Assembly: GCA_937894585.1 (NCBI GenBank)
Contig: CALBGO010000107.1
Coordinates: forward strand, 1-8,724
Direction: 5' to 3'
DNA length: 8,724 nt
From: an uncultured Eubacterium sp.
GTDB taxonomy: Bacteria; Bacillota; Clostridia; Peptostreptococcales; Anaerovoracaceae
Part shown: piece by piece, positions 1 through 6,524 of the stretch
Position numbering within the stretch: the first letter of the stretch is position 1
Layout: every line of letters begins with the position of its first letter
Position numbers and translations under genes: made by a program
Notes under the pieces: generated by a model
The model's input: only the letters and a program-made list of their open reading frames with translations
Databases searched by the model: none
What the model was told of the DNA's origin: nothing

Positions 1-18
1 ATATTGAATTTTCAAGGT
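1..18 (-). promoter_or_regulatory. possible rRNA-leader boxA-like sequence at the window edge
   Basis: Read on the minus strand this stretch is ACCTTGAAAATTCAATAT. From memory, Bacillota rRNA leaders and spacers carry a boxA antitermination region with a TTTGAAAA core followed by an A/T-rich tail. The core TTGAAAA and much of its surroundings match. It lies about 77 bases beyond the sigma-factor stop and points out of the window, so an rRNA operon could follow. The stretch is short and AT-rich, so chance similarity is quite possible. Confidence 0.25.
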
Positions 19-21
19 GCG

Positions 22-38
22 ATGCCCATTTTGGGTAT
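22..38 (-). other. short inverted repeat downstream of the sigma gene
   Basis: Arms at 22-28 and 32-38 pair over seven positions (one G-T wobble) around a three-base loop. On the minus strand it is not followed by a T tract, so it is not a convincing intrinsic terminator. The sigma gene has no clear terminator inside the window. The hairpin may belong to a leader region for whatever lies to the left. Confidence 0.3.
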
Positions 39-94
39 GGGAAGTCTTAGTTATTCATATAAACAGCTTATGTTATCTCTTTTCTAACGGTTAT

Positions 95-835
95 TTAACC
101 GGATTTATGCAGTTCATCACGAAATTTACCGATAATATTTTTTTCCGCACGGGAAACCGTCATCTGAGATACTCCGAGAGATTTTGCGATTTCTGCCTGA
201 GATTTATTATGGATAAACCGCTGTTTGAATATGTACCGGTACTGATCGTTAAATCCGGACATAACTTTTTTTATAATCTCCGCCATCTCCACGCGCTCGT
301 ATCCCATCTCATCAAACCCTGTATATTTTTCCAGAAAAGAAGATTCCCCGTCTTCTCCCATATCATCAAAGGTTTTGTCCAAAGAATAAGTTCCGTAAGC
401 CTTTGAACCCTCGATGGCTTCAATAATCTGTTCTGTGGTAAACCCTGTAGCTTCCGCTATTTCTTCTACTGTAGGGCTCCTTTGAAACTGGTTATATAAA
501 TTTCCCCGCACTTCCTGCACTTTTGCCGAAATTTCTTTCAAACGCCGCGGAACTTTAAGGCTCCACTGTCTGTCCCTGAAGTACTTTTTAATCTCCCCCA
601 AAATTGTCGGCGTAGCAAAAGAGCTGAAACTAAATCCTTTCTCAGGGTCAAACCGTTCCACTGCCGAGACTAAAGCAAGAGCCCCTATCTGATATAAATC
701 GTCATACTCTACACCTTTTCCCAGATATTTTCGAATTAAAATATCGACCATATACAGATATTTTTCGACGATTTCATTTCTGATTTCTATACTTTGATTG
801 TTTCTATATTGAACAAACAATTCCTGATCTATCAT
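95..835 (-). CDS. sigB: RNA polymerase sigma factor, SigB/SigF/SigG subfamily
   Basis: A 246-residue alternative sigma-70 factor that would direct core RNA polymerase to a stress or developmental regulon. Region 2 spans about residues 22-90, with the core-binding segment DDLYQIGALALVSAVERFD and then FATPTILGEIKKYFRDRQW. The diagnostic WSLKVPRRLKE follows at about 91-101. Region 3 includes RSPTVEEIAEATG (about 119-131). Region 4, with the helix-turn-helix NKSQAEIAKSLGVSQMTVSR, lies at about 210-229. Length and order fit SigB of Bacillus. I chose the ATG at 835 because it overlaps the anti-sigma stop as ATGA and has a GGTGA site seven bases upstream. An in-frame start at 955 would add 40 residues that read as the anti-sigma gene in another frame and have no family resemblance. 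The overlap implies translational coupling. The choice of SigB over SigF/SigG rests on the RsbW-like partner and the position next to gyrA, so the symbol is less certain than the family. Confidence 0.9.
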   Translation of the reverse strand: MIDQELFVQYRNNQSIEIRNEIVEKYLYMVDILIRKYLGKGVEYDDLYQIGALALVSAVERFDPEKGFSFSSFATPTILGEIKKYFRDRQWSLKVPRRLKEISAKVQEVRGNLYNQFQRSPTVEEIAEATGFTTEQIIEAIEGSKAYGTYSLDKTFDDMGEDGESSFLEKYTGFDEMGYERVEMAEIIKKVMSGFNDQYRYIFKQRFIHNKSQAEIAKSLGVSQMTVSRAEKNIIGKFRDELHKSG

Positions 836-1230
836 GCAATTTTCACCATTCTGATGGACTTCTGCCCATCCTCTTTTCTCCCAATTTCCACTTCGTTCAT
901 CAGGCTCTGAATTACAAAAACACCTAAATCTCCTTCTGCCGGACAGCTTCTGCATGGCTTTTCGAGTTTTTTAAGATTATGTCCCTCACATCTGTCCTCA
1001 ATGGTAATCTCAAGTTTTCCTTTTTCCACATTGCACATGATCTCGTATTTATTGGAAAAACCTTCGAATCCGTGGCAGGAAATCAGCTTACAGCCTTCAG
1101 AAACGGCTGTTTTGATATCTTCTACGGCATCAAGATTAAACCCCGCTGTTGCGGCAATAGAACCGATGGCAAGGCGTACCATAGTTAAATATTCCGGTTT
1201 TCCCGGAATGATAAATTCTAAATTATCCAT
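832..1230 (-). CDS. rsbW: RsbW/SpoIIAB-like anti-sigma factor (HATPase_c_2 family) with an atypical ATP site
   Basis: A 132-residue cytosolic GHKL-fold protein expected to bind and hold the sigma factor encoded by the overlapping next gene. The N-terminal IPGKPEYLTMVRLAIGSIA and the N-box region EDIKTAVSEG (37-46) match RsbW well. The G2-like EGDLGVFVIQSLMNEVEI (99-116) is also typical. Differences are clear. In RsbW/SpoIIAB the N-box Glu is followed four residues later by the Mg-binding Asn. Here Glu45 is kept but that position is Leu49. The G1 motif is D79-R-C-E-G instead of DxGxG, although RsbW proteins vary there. The ATP-lid region contains C93-R-S-C96. There are six cysteines in all. 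The start has AAGGAG (1239-1244) eight bases upstream. Kinase activity, and hence control by a phosphorylated RsbV, is uncertain. Sigma binding is inferred from gene order and family. Confidence 0.85.
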   Translation of the reverse strand: MDNLEFIIPGKPEYLTMVRLAIGSIAATAGFNLDAVEDIKTAVSEGCKLISCHGFEGFSNKYEIMCNVEKGKLEITIEDRCEGHNLKKLEKPCRSCPAEGDLGVFVIQSLMNEVEIGRKEDGQKSIRMVKIA

Positions 1231-1238
1231 TTAATTCG

Positions 1239-1244
1239 CTCCTT
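1239..1244 (-). promoter_or_regulatory. ribosome binding site of the anti-sigma gene
   Basis: AAGGAG on the minus strand, eight bases before the ATG at 1230. It supports this start and is stronger than the site of the overlapping sigma gene, which fits a coupled operon. Confidence 0.8.
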
Positions 1245-1273
1245 CAAATAACAGTTTTTCTGCTATACTTAAT

Positions 1274-1302
1274 AGAATATCCTTCCTTTCAGAAAAATTC
1301 AA
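1274..1302 (-). promoter_or_regulatory. candidate sigma-A promoter for the rsbW-sigma operon
   Basis: On the minus strand TTGAAT (1297-1302) is separated by 17 bases from TATTCT (1274-1279). Each box matches the sigma-A consensus at four of six positions. It would give a leader of roughly 35 bases before the anti-sigma ATG. The region is AT-rich, so this is only a candidate. Confidence 0.35.
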
Positions 1303-1414
1303 GTCTTATTTTTGCACAATTACCTCTGATTAAATCTCCATTTTTTCTGCAAAATCAATACTGACTTTGACAAAATAAGGACTTTTACGAAAATCTTTTA
1401 ATACTCATTTGACA

Positions 1415-1435
1415 TTGTATGCCCATTGGATACAA
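1415..1435 (-). promoter_or_regulatory. inverted repeat with a SigB-like -10 (GGGCAT) inside
   Basis: TTGTAT (1415-1420) and ATACAA (1430-1435) form a perfect six-base inverted repeat with a nine-base spacer. On the minus strand GGGCAT (1419-1424) differs by one base from the GGGTAT recalled as the Bacillus SigB -10. A weak GTAAAT lies 14 bases upstream of it, matching GTTTAA at three of six positions. This could be an autoregulatory promoter or an operator placed just after the gyrA terminator. Nothing else in 1231-1475 looks coding. Confidence 0.2.
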
Positions 1436-1475
1436 AAAATTTACAGAAAGAATTCCGCAAGAATCTTTATAAAAA

Positions 1476-1502
1476 GCAGAGTAGAAAATCACTCTACTCT
1501 GC
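1476..1502 (-). terminator. intrinsic terminator of the gyrB-gyrA operon
   Basis: Arms at 1476-1485 and 1493-1502 pair perfectly over ten bases around a seven-base loop. On the minus strand the hairpin is followed at once by TTTTT. It starts 29 bases beyond the gyrA stop. On the plus strand it is followed by a second T run (1507-1513), so it could also act in the other direction. Confidence 0.85.
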
Positions 1503-1530
1503 CTTGTTTTTTTATAAGGTTATTCGCAAA

Positions 1531-4038
1531 TTACAGCGTCAGCTGTTCGTTGCTGTCTTCCGGACGGGATTTTTTCTTTTCTTTCGGTTTTTCTTCGCCG
1601 TCTTCATCTTCATCCTTGATGACCTTTGCCATAGCAACGATTTTCGTATCATCTTCGACTTTCATAATTTTTACGCCCTGCGTCGCTCTTCCCAGCTTGG
1701 AAACTTCGCCGGCTCTGATTCTGATGATAATGCCCTCTGAGTTAATCATCAGCACTTCATCATCTTCATCCACAACCATAGCTCCAATCAGCGCGCCCGT
1801 CTTCTTGAACTTGCCCTTATCATAAGTCAGAAGTCCTTTTCCGCCTCTTACCTGAATTTTATAATCCTTAACCGGCGTTCTCTTTCCGTAACCGTTTTCA
1901 GTTACAACAAGAAGCTCCTGATCCTGTTCCACAAGTTCCATTGCAACGACTTCATCGTCTTTTTCCAGCTTGATTGCGCGGACGCCTCCTGCAATTCTTC
2001 CCATACTTCTTACATCTTCTTCAGAGAAGCAGATGCATTTGCCGTTCTTAGTTACAATGATAACATTGTTATGACCGTTGGTTTCCTTAATTCCGATTAA
2101 CTGATCATCATCCTTCAGATTGATGGCAATCAGACCGGTTTTTCTCTGAGTATCGAACTGTGAAAGCGGTGTTTTCTTAATGGTACCGTGTTTTGTCACT
2201 GCAATCAGATACTTATCATCTGAGAATTCCTGTACCGGAATAACAGCTGTAATCCGTTCTCTCTGCATCAGGTTCAGGAAGTTGACCGCAGGCGTTCCCT
2301 TGGCAGTTCTGGTTGCTTCCGGAATTTCAAATGCTTTAATCTTGTGGGCTTTACCGGTATTTGTAAAGAACATCAGATAATCATGCGTAGAAGTCATAAT
2401 CAGATCTTTGACAAAATCGTTTTCTCTGGTTGTAATACCTGTAATGCCTTTGCCGCCGCGGCGCTGCGCCTTATAGGTATCGGCAGGCACTCTCTTGATG
2501 TATCCAAGATGTGTCAGCGTTACTGCAACCTTTTCTTCTTCCACCAGATCTTCATCATCAAATTCATCTACATCGGCCACCATCTTTGTTCTTCTTTCAT
2601 CAGCATATTTTTCTCTGATTTCCAGAAGTTCATCTTTGATTACACCCATCAGCAGCTTTTCATCTGCGAGCAGAGAATTATAGTATGCAATTTTTTCCAT
2701 CAGTTCAGCATACTCTTTGTCGATTTTCTCTCTTTCCAGTCCCTGCAGACGAGCAAGTCTCATATCGAGAATCGCCTGCGCCTGAATTTCGGAAAGACCG
2801 AACCGCTCCATCAGCTTTTCCTTCGCATCGTTATATGCGCTTCTGATGATTTTAATGATTTCATCGATATTATCAAGAGCAATACGCAGACCTTCTAAAA
2901 TATGTGCTCTGGCTTCTGCCTTCTTCAAATCATACTGAGTTCTTCTAGTTACGACTTCTTTCTGGAATTTCAGATATTCTGTGAGAATTTCATAAAGGTT
3001 CAGTACTTTCGGTTTCCCGTCTACCAGGGCAATCATAATCATACTGTAGCTGTCCTGCAGCTGTGTATGCTTGTACAGTCTGTTCAGCGTAATCTGCGGA
3101 TTGGCATCTCTCTTCAGTTCGATGACGATACGCATACCGTTTCGGTTGGATTCGTCACGAATTGCAGAAATACCTTCCACTCTCTTTTCTTTAACCAGCT
3201 CTGCCATCTTTTCGATGAGCCTTGCTTTATTTACCTGGAAAGGAATTTCCGTCACGATAATCTGTGAACGGCCTCTGTCCGTTTCTTCGATTTCGCAGCA
3301 GGAACGAACCTTGACTTTACCGATTCCTGTCTTATATGCCTGACGAACGCCTGCTTTTCCGAGAATCGTGGCGCCGGTCGGAAAATCCGGACCTTTTACG
3401 ATTTTCATTAAATCTTCCACTGTGGCTTCTTCATCGTCGATAAGCTTTACAGTAGCATCGATGACTTCGCCCAGATTATGCGGCGGAATAGATGTTGCCA
3501 TACCTACAGCAATACCGTTAGATCCGTTTACCAGAAGGTTAGGGTATCTGCTCGGCAGAACTACCGGTTCTTTTTCTTCTCCGTCGAAGTTATCCATAAA
3601 ATCTACAGTTTCTTTATCGATATCTCGAATCATCTGCAGGGAAAACGGTGTCATTCTGGCTTCGGTGTAACGCATTGCCGCAGCGCCGTCACCGTCTACG
3701 GAACCGAAGTTTCCGTGACCGTCCACCAGCATATATCTTGTAGAGAAATCCTGCGCCAGTCTTACCATGGCATCGTAAATAGAACTATCTCCGTGCGGGT
3801 GATATTTACCCATTACCTCTCCGACAATACGGGCAGATTTCTTGTGCGGTTTGTCAGGCGTTACGCCAAGCTGACTCATACCGAATAAAATTCTTCTGTG
3901 TACCGGTTTCAGACCGTCTCTTACATCAGGAAGGGCACGGCCTACAATGACACTCATAGAGTAGTCGATGTAGGATTTTTTCATTTCTGTTGATATTTCA
4001 TGTTGTTCTAACTTAGTGTCTTCTAATAATGTACTCAT
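1531..4038 (-). CDS. gyrA: DNA gyrase subunit A
   Basis: An 835-residue protein that forms the A2B2 gyrase with GyrB. It cuts and rejoins double-stranded DNA during ATP-driven negative supercoiling. The breakage-reunion domain begins with GRALPDVRDGLKPVHRRI (33-50). The catalytic tyrosine is Tyr124 in RYTEARM. The GyrA-box QRRGGKG at 525-531 separates gyrase from topoisomerase IV and starts the C-terminal beta-pinwheel that wraps DNA. The quinolone-resistance segment reads HPHGDSSIYD, so Ser85 and Asp89 (E. coli Ser83 and Asp87) are the susceptible-type residues. The end is a charged tail rich in Asp, Glu and Lys. The ATG at 4038 has AAAGGAGGG (4046-4054) seven bases upstream. The gene starts 17 bases after gyrB and is almost certainly cotranscribed with it. 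No sign of damage. Confidence 0.98.
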   Translation of the reverse strand: MSTLLEDTKLEQHEISTEMKKSYIDYSMSVIVGRALPDVRDGLKPVHRRILFGMSQLGVTPDKPHKKSARIVGEVMGKYHPHGDSSIYDAMVRLAQDFSTRYMLVDGHGNFGSVDGDGAAAMRYTEARMTPFSLQMIRDIDKETVDFMDNFDGEEKEPVVLPSRYPNLLVNGSNGIAVGMATSIPPHNLGEVIDATVKLIDDEEATVEDLMKIVKGPDFPTGATILGKAGVRQAYKTGIGKVKVRSCCEIEETDRGRSQIIVTEIPFQVNKARLIEKMAELVKEKRVEGISAIRDESNRNGMRIVIELKRDANPQITLNRLYKHTQLQDSYSMIMIALVDGKPKVLNLYEILTEYLKFQKEVVTRRTQYDLKKAEARAHILEGLRIALDNIDEIIKIIRSAYNDAKEKLMERFGLSEIQAQAILDMRLARLQGLEREKIDKEYAELMEKIAYYNSLLADEKLLMGVIKDELLEIREKYADERRTKMVADVDEFDDEDLVEEEKVAVTLTHLGYIKRVPADTYKAQRRGGKGITGITTRENDFVKDLIMTSTHDYLMFFTNTGKAHKIKAFEIPEATRTAKGTPAVNFLNLMQRERITAVIPVQEFSDDKYLIAVTKHGTIKKTPLSQFDTQRKTGLIAINLKDDDQLIGIKETNGHNNVIIVTKNGKCICFSEEDVRSMGRIAGGVRAIKLEKDDEVVAMELVEQDQELLVVTENGYGKRTPVKDYKIQVRGGKGLLTYDKGKFKKTGALIGAMVVDEDDEVLMINSEGIIIRIRAGEVSKLGRATQGVKIMKVEDDTKIVAMAKVIKDEDEDGEEKPKEKKKSRPEDSNEQLTL

Positions 4039-4045
4039 ATCTTTG

Positions 4046-4054
4046 CCCTCCTTT
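4046..4054 (-). promoter_or_regulatory. gyrA ribosome binding site
   Basis: AAAGGAGGG on the minus strand, seven bases before the gyrA ATG and inside the 17-base gyrB-gyrA gap, abutting the gyrB stop. It gives gyrA its own strong initiation site in the shared transcript. Confidence 0.85.
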
Positions 4055-4055
4055 C

Positions 4056-5987
4056 TTAAATGTCAAGCTCAGCCAAGTGAGCATTGTCTTCGATAAATTT
4101 CTTTCTCGGCGGCACTTTATCACCCATCAGAACAGTAAATACCTCGTCTGCCGCAGCAGCATCATCAATGGTAATCTGAATCAGAGTTCTGTTATTGTAA
4201 TCCATGGTAGTTTCCCAAAGCTGATGGAAGTCCATCTCACCGAGACCCTTATATCTCTGAATATCGATTTTGCCTGCTTTGCCGTCTTCTTTCAGCTTCG
4301 CAATCAGTCTGTCCTGTTCTTTTTCACTGTAAGTGTAATACACTTCTTTTCCTCTCTTGGTCAGGAAAAGAGGCGGTTTTGCAGCATACACATAACCGCC
4401 TTCGATCAGCGGTGTCATATATCTGAAGAAGAATGTAAGCAGCAGCGTTCTGATGTGAGCGCCGTCTACATCGGCATCGGTCATAATAATAATCTTGTGA
4501 TAGCGCAGCTTGCTTTCATCAAATTCATTACCAATGCCGCAGCCGAATGCGGTAATCATATTCTTGATTTCATCGGAATTCAGAATTTTATCAAGTCTTG
4601 CCTTTTCTACATTGAGAATTTTACCCCGAAGCGGAAGAACTGCCTGTCTCATTCTGTCACGGCCCTGTTTTGCGGAACCGCCGGCGGAATCACCTTCGAC
4701 CAGGAAAATTTCAGATTTTGCAGGATCCTTTTCGGAACAATCGGCTAATTTTCCCGGAAGAGCGATGCTGTCCAGAGCGCTTTTTCTTCTGGTTAATTCT
4801 CTGGCTTTTCTTGCAGCTTCTCTTGCTCTGGAAGCCCGCAGACATTTTTCTAAAATAATTTTTGCCTGCGCCGGATTTTCCTCTAAGAATGCCATCAGAT
4901 TTTCACTGGTTGTGGTTTCAACAAAACCTCTCATCTCAGTATTACCCAGTTTGGTCTTAGTCTGACCTTCAAACTGCGGAACTGTCAGCTTGACAGAAAC
5001 AATGGCTGTAATACCTTCTCTTACATCTTCTCCGGCAAGAGAATCGTCGCTGTCTTTGAGAATCTTGTTTTTTCTGGCATATTCATTGAACACCCTGGTC
5101 AGCGCAGAGCGGAAACCTGCCATATGCGTGCCGCCTTCTGTTGTACTGATATTATTTGCATAAGAAAGCACCATTTCGTTATACCGGTCGGTATACTGCA
5201 TGGCAACTTCAACTTCCATATCTTTTTTTGCAACCTCAAAATAAATGACTTCCGGATGCAAAGCATCTTTATTGCTGTTCAGATGTTTTACAAATTCTTT
5301 CAGACCGCCTTCGTAATGGAAGACTTCTTTCTTTTTCTTACCTTCTCTTTCGTCGGAAAGAGTAATTTTAATTCCTTTATTCAGAAAAGCCATTTCACGC
5401 AGACGATGCTGCAGTGTATCGTAATCAAATTCTGTAGTTTCTGTAAAAATTTCCGGGTCAGGCCAGAAAACAGACTTTGTTCCTGTTTTCTTCGCTTCAC
5501 CGACTACTGCCAGAGGCGCAACTGTTTTACCTCTTCTGTATTCCTGTCTGTAGATTTTCCCATTTCTCTTTACTTCAACTTCCATCTTCGTGGAAAGTGC
5601 GTTTACAACAGATGCGCCTACGCCGTGAAGACCGCCGGATACCTTGTATCCTCCTCCGCCGAATTTACCGCCGGCGTGAAGCACTGTATGGATTACTTCT
5701 ACCGCAGGAATCCCCAGTTTCGGGTGATTGTCTACAGGCATACCTCGTCCGTCATCTTCAACCATAATGGAATTATCCTTCTGTATGGTTACACTGATTG
5801 ACTTGCAGTATCCCGCAAGCGCCTCGTCCACACTGTTATCTACGATTTCATAAACCAAATGATGAAGCCCTCTTGGTCCGGTACTGCCGATATACATACC
5901 CGGTCTTTTACGGACAGCTTCCAAACCTTCCAATACTTGAATTTGGGCGGCATCATACTGATTCTTATTCTTTTCTTCTGTACTCAT
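4056..5987 (-). CDS. gyrB: DNA gyrase subunit B
   Basis: A 643-residue ATPase subunit of gyrase. The GHKL ATPase domain shows VYEIVDNSVDEAL (45-57; Glu47 likely general base, Asn51 Mg ligand), DDGRGMPVD (78-86) and the glycine-rich GGLHGVGASVVNALS (118-132). The transducer carries PQFEGQTKTKLGN (337-349), including the ATP-contacting QTK. The TOPRIM domain has EGDSAGGSAKQGR (431-443), PLRGKILN (452-459) and the acidic DADVD (504-508). RYKGLGEM (578-585) sits near the end. The length is that of short Gram-positive GyrB, without the long insert of enterobacterial forms. I take the ATG at 5987 because MSTEEKNK... matches usual GyrB starts and an AAAGGTGGG site precedes it. A TTG at 6014 in the same frame would add nine residues, but it would place that ribosome site inside the gene. 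The upstream neighbour is a surface protein, not the recF found in many Bacillota. Confidence 0.97.
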   Translation of the reverse strand: MSTEEKNKNQYDAAQIQVLEGLEAVRKRPGMYIGSTGPRGLHHLVYEIVDNSVDEALAGYCKSISVTIQKDNSIMVEDDGRGMPVDNHPKLGIPAVEVIHTVLHAGGKFGGGGYKVSGGLHGVGASVVNALSTKMEVEVKRNGKIYRQEYRRGKTVAPLAVVGEAKKTGTKSVFWPDPEIFTETTEFDYDTLQHRLREMAFLNKGIKITLSDEREGKKKKEVFHYEGGLKEFVKHLNSNKDALHPEVIYFEVAKKDMEVEVAMQYTDRYNEMVLSYANNISTTEGGTHMAGFRSALTRVFNEYARKNKILKDSDDSLAGEDVREGITAIVSVKLTVPQFEGQTKTKLGNTEMRGFVETTTSENLMAFLEENPAQAKIILEKCLRASRAREAARKARELTRRKSALDSIALPGKLADCSEKDPAKSEIFLVEGDSAGGSAKQGRDRMRQAVLPLRGKILNVEKARLDKILNSDEIKNMITAFGCGIGNEFDESKLRYHKIIIMTDADVDGAHIRTLLLTFFFRYMTPLIEGGYVYAAKPPLFLTKRGKEVYYTYSEKEQDRLIAKLKEDGKAGKIDIQRYKGLGEMDFHQLWETTMDYNNRTLIQITIDDAAAADEVFTVLMGDKVPPRKKFIEDNAHLAELDI

Positions 5988-5994
5988 CTTACAC

Positions 5995-6003
5995 CCACCT
6001 TTT
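5995..6003 (-). promoter_or_regulatory. gyrB ribosome binding site that decides the start
   Basis: AAAGGTGGG on the minus strand lies seven bases before ATG 5987. It pairs partly with the 16S 3' end. Its position inside the nine-residue extension from TTG 6014 argues for the internal ATG. Confidence 0.65.
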
Positions 6004-6047
6004 ATATCAATCAATTATCTTTTCTGTACTAAATCACATTCTTCACC

Positions 6048-6076
6048 ATTATATACCAAAACAGGCGATTTCGCAA
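6048..6076 (-). promoter_or_regulatory. sigma-A promoter of the gyrB-gyrA operon
   Basis: A perfect TATAAT (6048-6053) is spaced exactly 17 bases from TTGCGA (6071-6076, four of six matches) on the minus strand. Transcription would start near 6041, giving a leader of about 54 bases before the gyrB ATG. Further TATAAT-like strings lie upstream (6090-6120) but without a matching -35. Bacterial gyrase genes are often supercoiling-controlled, but no specific site can be read here. Confidence 0.65.
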
Positions 6077-6208
6077 GAAAAATAGCTTCAATTATATTTT
6101 TTACCTTATAATATTATAAAAAGCCGTAAAACCCGAAATTTTTCCTCAAAAAAGCCACAAAAAATCATTGATATATATAACGCGTATTTTCCAAAAAATA
6201 ACATAACT

Positions 6209-6241
6209 TGCAGAAAGGAATTTTCTGAGAATTTTTCTGCA
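6209..6241. repeat. inverted repeat in the gyrB upstream gap
   Basis: TGCAGAAA (6209-6216) and TTTCTGCA (6234-6241) pair perfectly over eight bases with a 17-base loop. No T tract follows on either strand, so it is not an evident terminator. The role is unknown. It lies between the gyrB promoter and the hairpin cluster at 6327-6524. Confidence 0.4.
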
Positions 6242-6320
6242 TTTCCTCACTTCATCCTGACCCATACTGCAAGCCTCTGTAAAAATCTTCCTGATAAAAT
6301 CGCTGCAGAGGAGGTCACTG

Positions 6321-6359
6321 ATGATACTGACAAGGCTGACAAAACTAACGAAATTATAA
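6321..6359 (+). other. possible 12-codon leader-peptide ORF
   Basis: On the plus strand AGAGGAGG (6307-6314) stands six bases before an ATG that opens MILTRLTKLTKL and ends at TAA. The ribosome site is among the best in the window. The codons overlap the left arm (6327-6341) of the next hairpin, the geometry of translation-coupled attenuators. CCTCTG (6274-6279) could pair with CAGAGG (6306-6311) and hide the ribosome site. Against this, I see no plus-strand gene downstream within the window and no clear plus-strand promoter. The Leu-Thr repetition is a by-product of the repeated CTGACA motif. It could be chance or a remnant. Confidence 0.2.
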
Positions 6360-6379
6360 AAATATGTCAGCTTTGTCAG
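6327..6379. repeat. hairpin A of the CTGACA cluster
   Basis: Arms at 6327-6341 and 6365-6379 pair over 15 positions with one non-Watson-Crick pair, around a 23-base loop. Each arm holds two copies of the motif nine bases apart. In plus-strand RNA the odd pair is a G-U wobble, whereas in minus-strand RNA it is an A-C mismatch. On the plus strand a T-rich stretch (6381-6395) follows, as in a weak terminator. Confidence 0.65.
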
Positions 6380-6396
6380 CTTTTCTAACTATTTTA

Positions 6397-6440
6397 CTGA
6401 CAGAACTGCCGCCCAAAATAGATAATGGCAGTTTTGTCAG
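6397..6440. repeat. hairpin B of the CTGACA cluster
   Basis: CTGACAGAACTGCC (6397-6410) pairs with GGCAGTTTTGTCAG (6427-6440) over 14 positions around a 16-base loop. The only non-Watson-Crick pair is again G-U in plus-strand RNA. No T tract follows on either side. It shares its outer motif with hairpins A and C. Confidence 0.65.
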
Positions 6441-6487
6441 AAGCCAGCCGCGGAAAATCCATATTTTTATCTATAAAAAGATAGAAA

Positions 6488-6524
6488 ACTGACAGAATTG
6501 CGAAATCCTCGAAATTCTGTCAGT
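6488..6524 (-). terminator. hairpin C, probable terminator of the surface-protein gene
   Basis: ACTGACAGAATT (6488-6499) pairs perfectly with 6513-6524 over 12 bases, then after one mismatch three more pairs close a short loop. On the minus strand it is followed by TTTCTATCTTTTTAT, a T-rich tail. It lies 79 bases after the stop of the surface-protein gene and before gyrB, so it is well placed to end that transcript. It also carries the CTGACA motif of hairpins A and B. Confidence 0.55.

Noticed and set aside
836..955. 40-residue N-terminal extension of the sigma factor
   Set aside because: It is the anti-sigma coding sequence read in another frame, and the family starts near the ATG at 835, which overlaps the anti-sigma stop as ATGA.
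3780..3800. Quinolone-resistance change in GyrA
   Set aside because: The segment encodes HPHGDSSIYD with Ser85 and Asp89 at the two main positions, so the residues are of the susceptible type.
4029..4748. Plus-strand open frames opposite gyrB and gyrA, up to 239 codons
   Set aside because: They mirror highly conserved gyrase coding sequence, show no family motifs, and overlap one another. Their composition is that of antisense shadows.
5988..6014. TTG start for gyrB giving nine more residues
   Set aside because: The downstream ATG has an appropriately spaced ribosome site and matches usual GyrB N-termini; the extension contains that site.
6015..6300. Replication origin next to gyrB
   Set aside because: I found no cluster of DnaA boxes close to TTATCCACA on either strand, only AT-rich sequence, and dnaA, dnaN and recF are absent from the window.
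6327..6524. CRISPR array
   Set aside because: The motif is six bases, occurs in both orientations as hairpin arms, and has no regular repeat-spacer unit or cas genes nearby.
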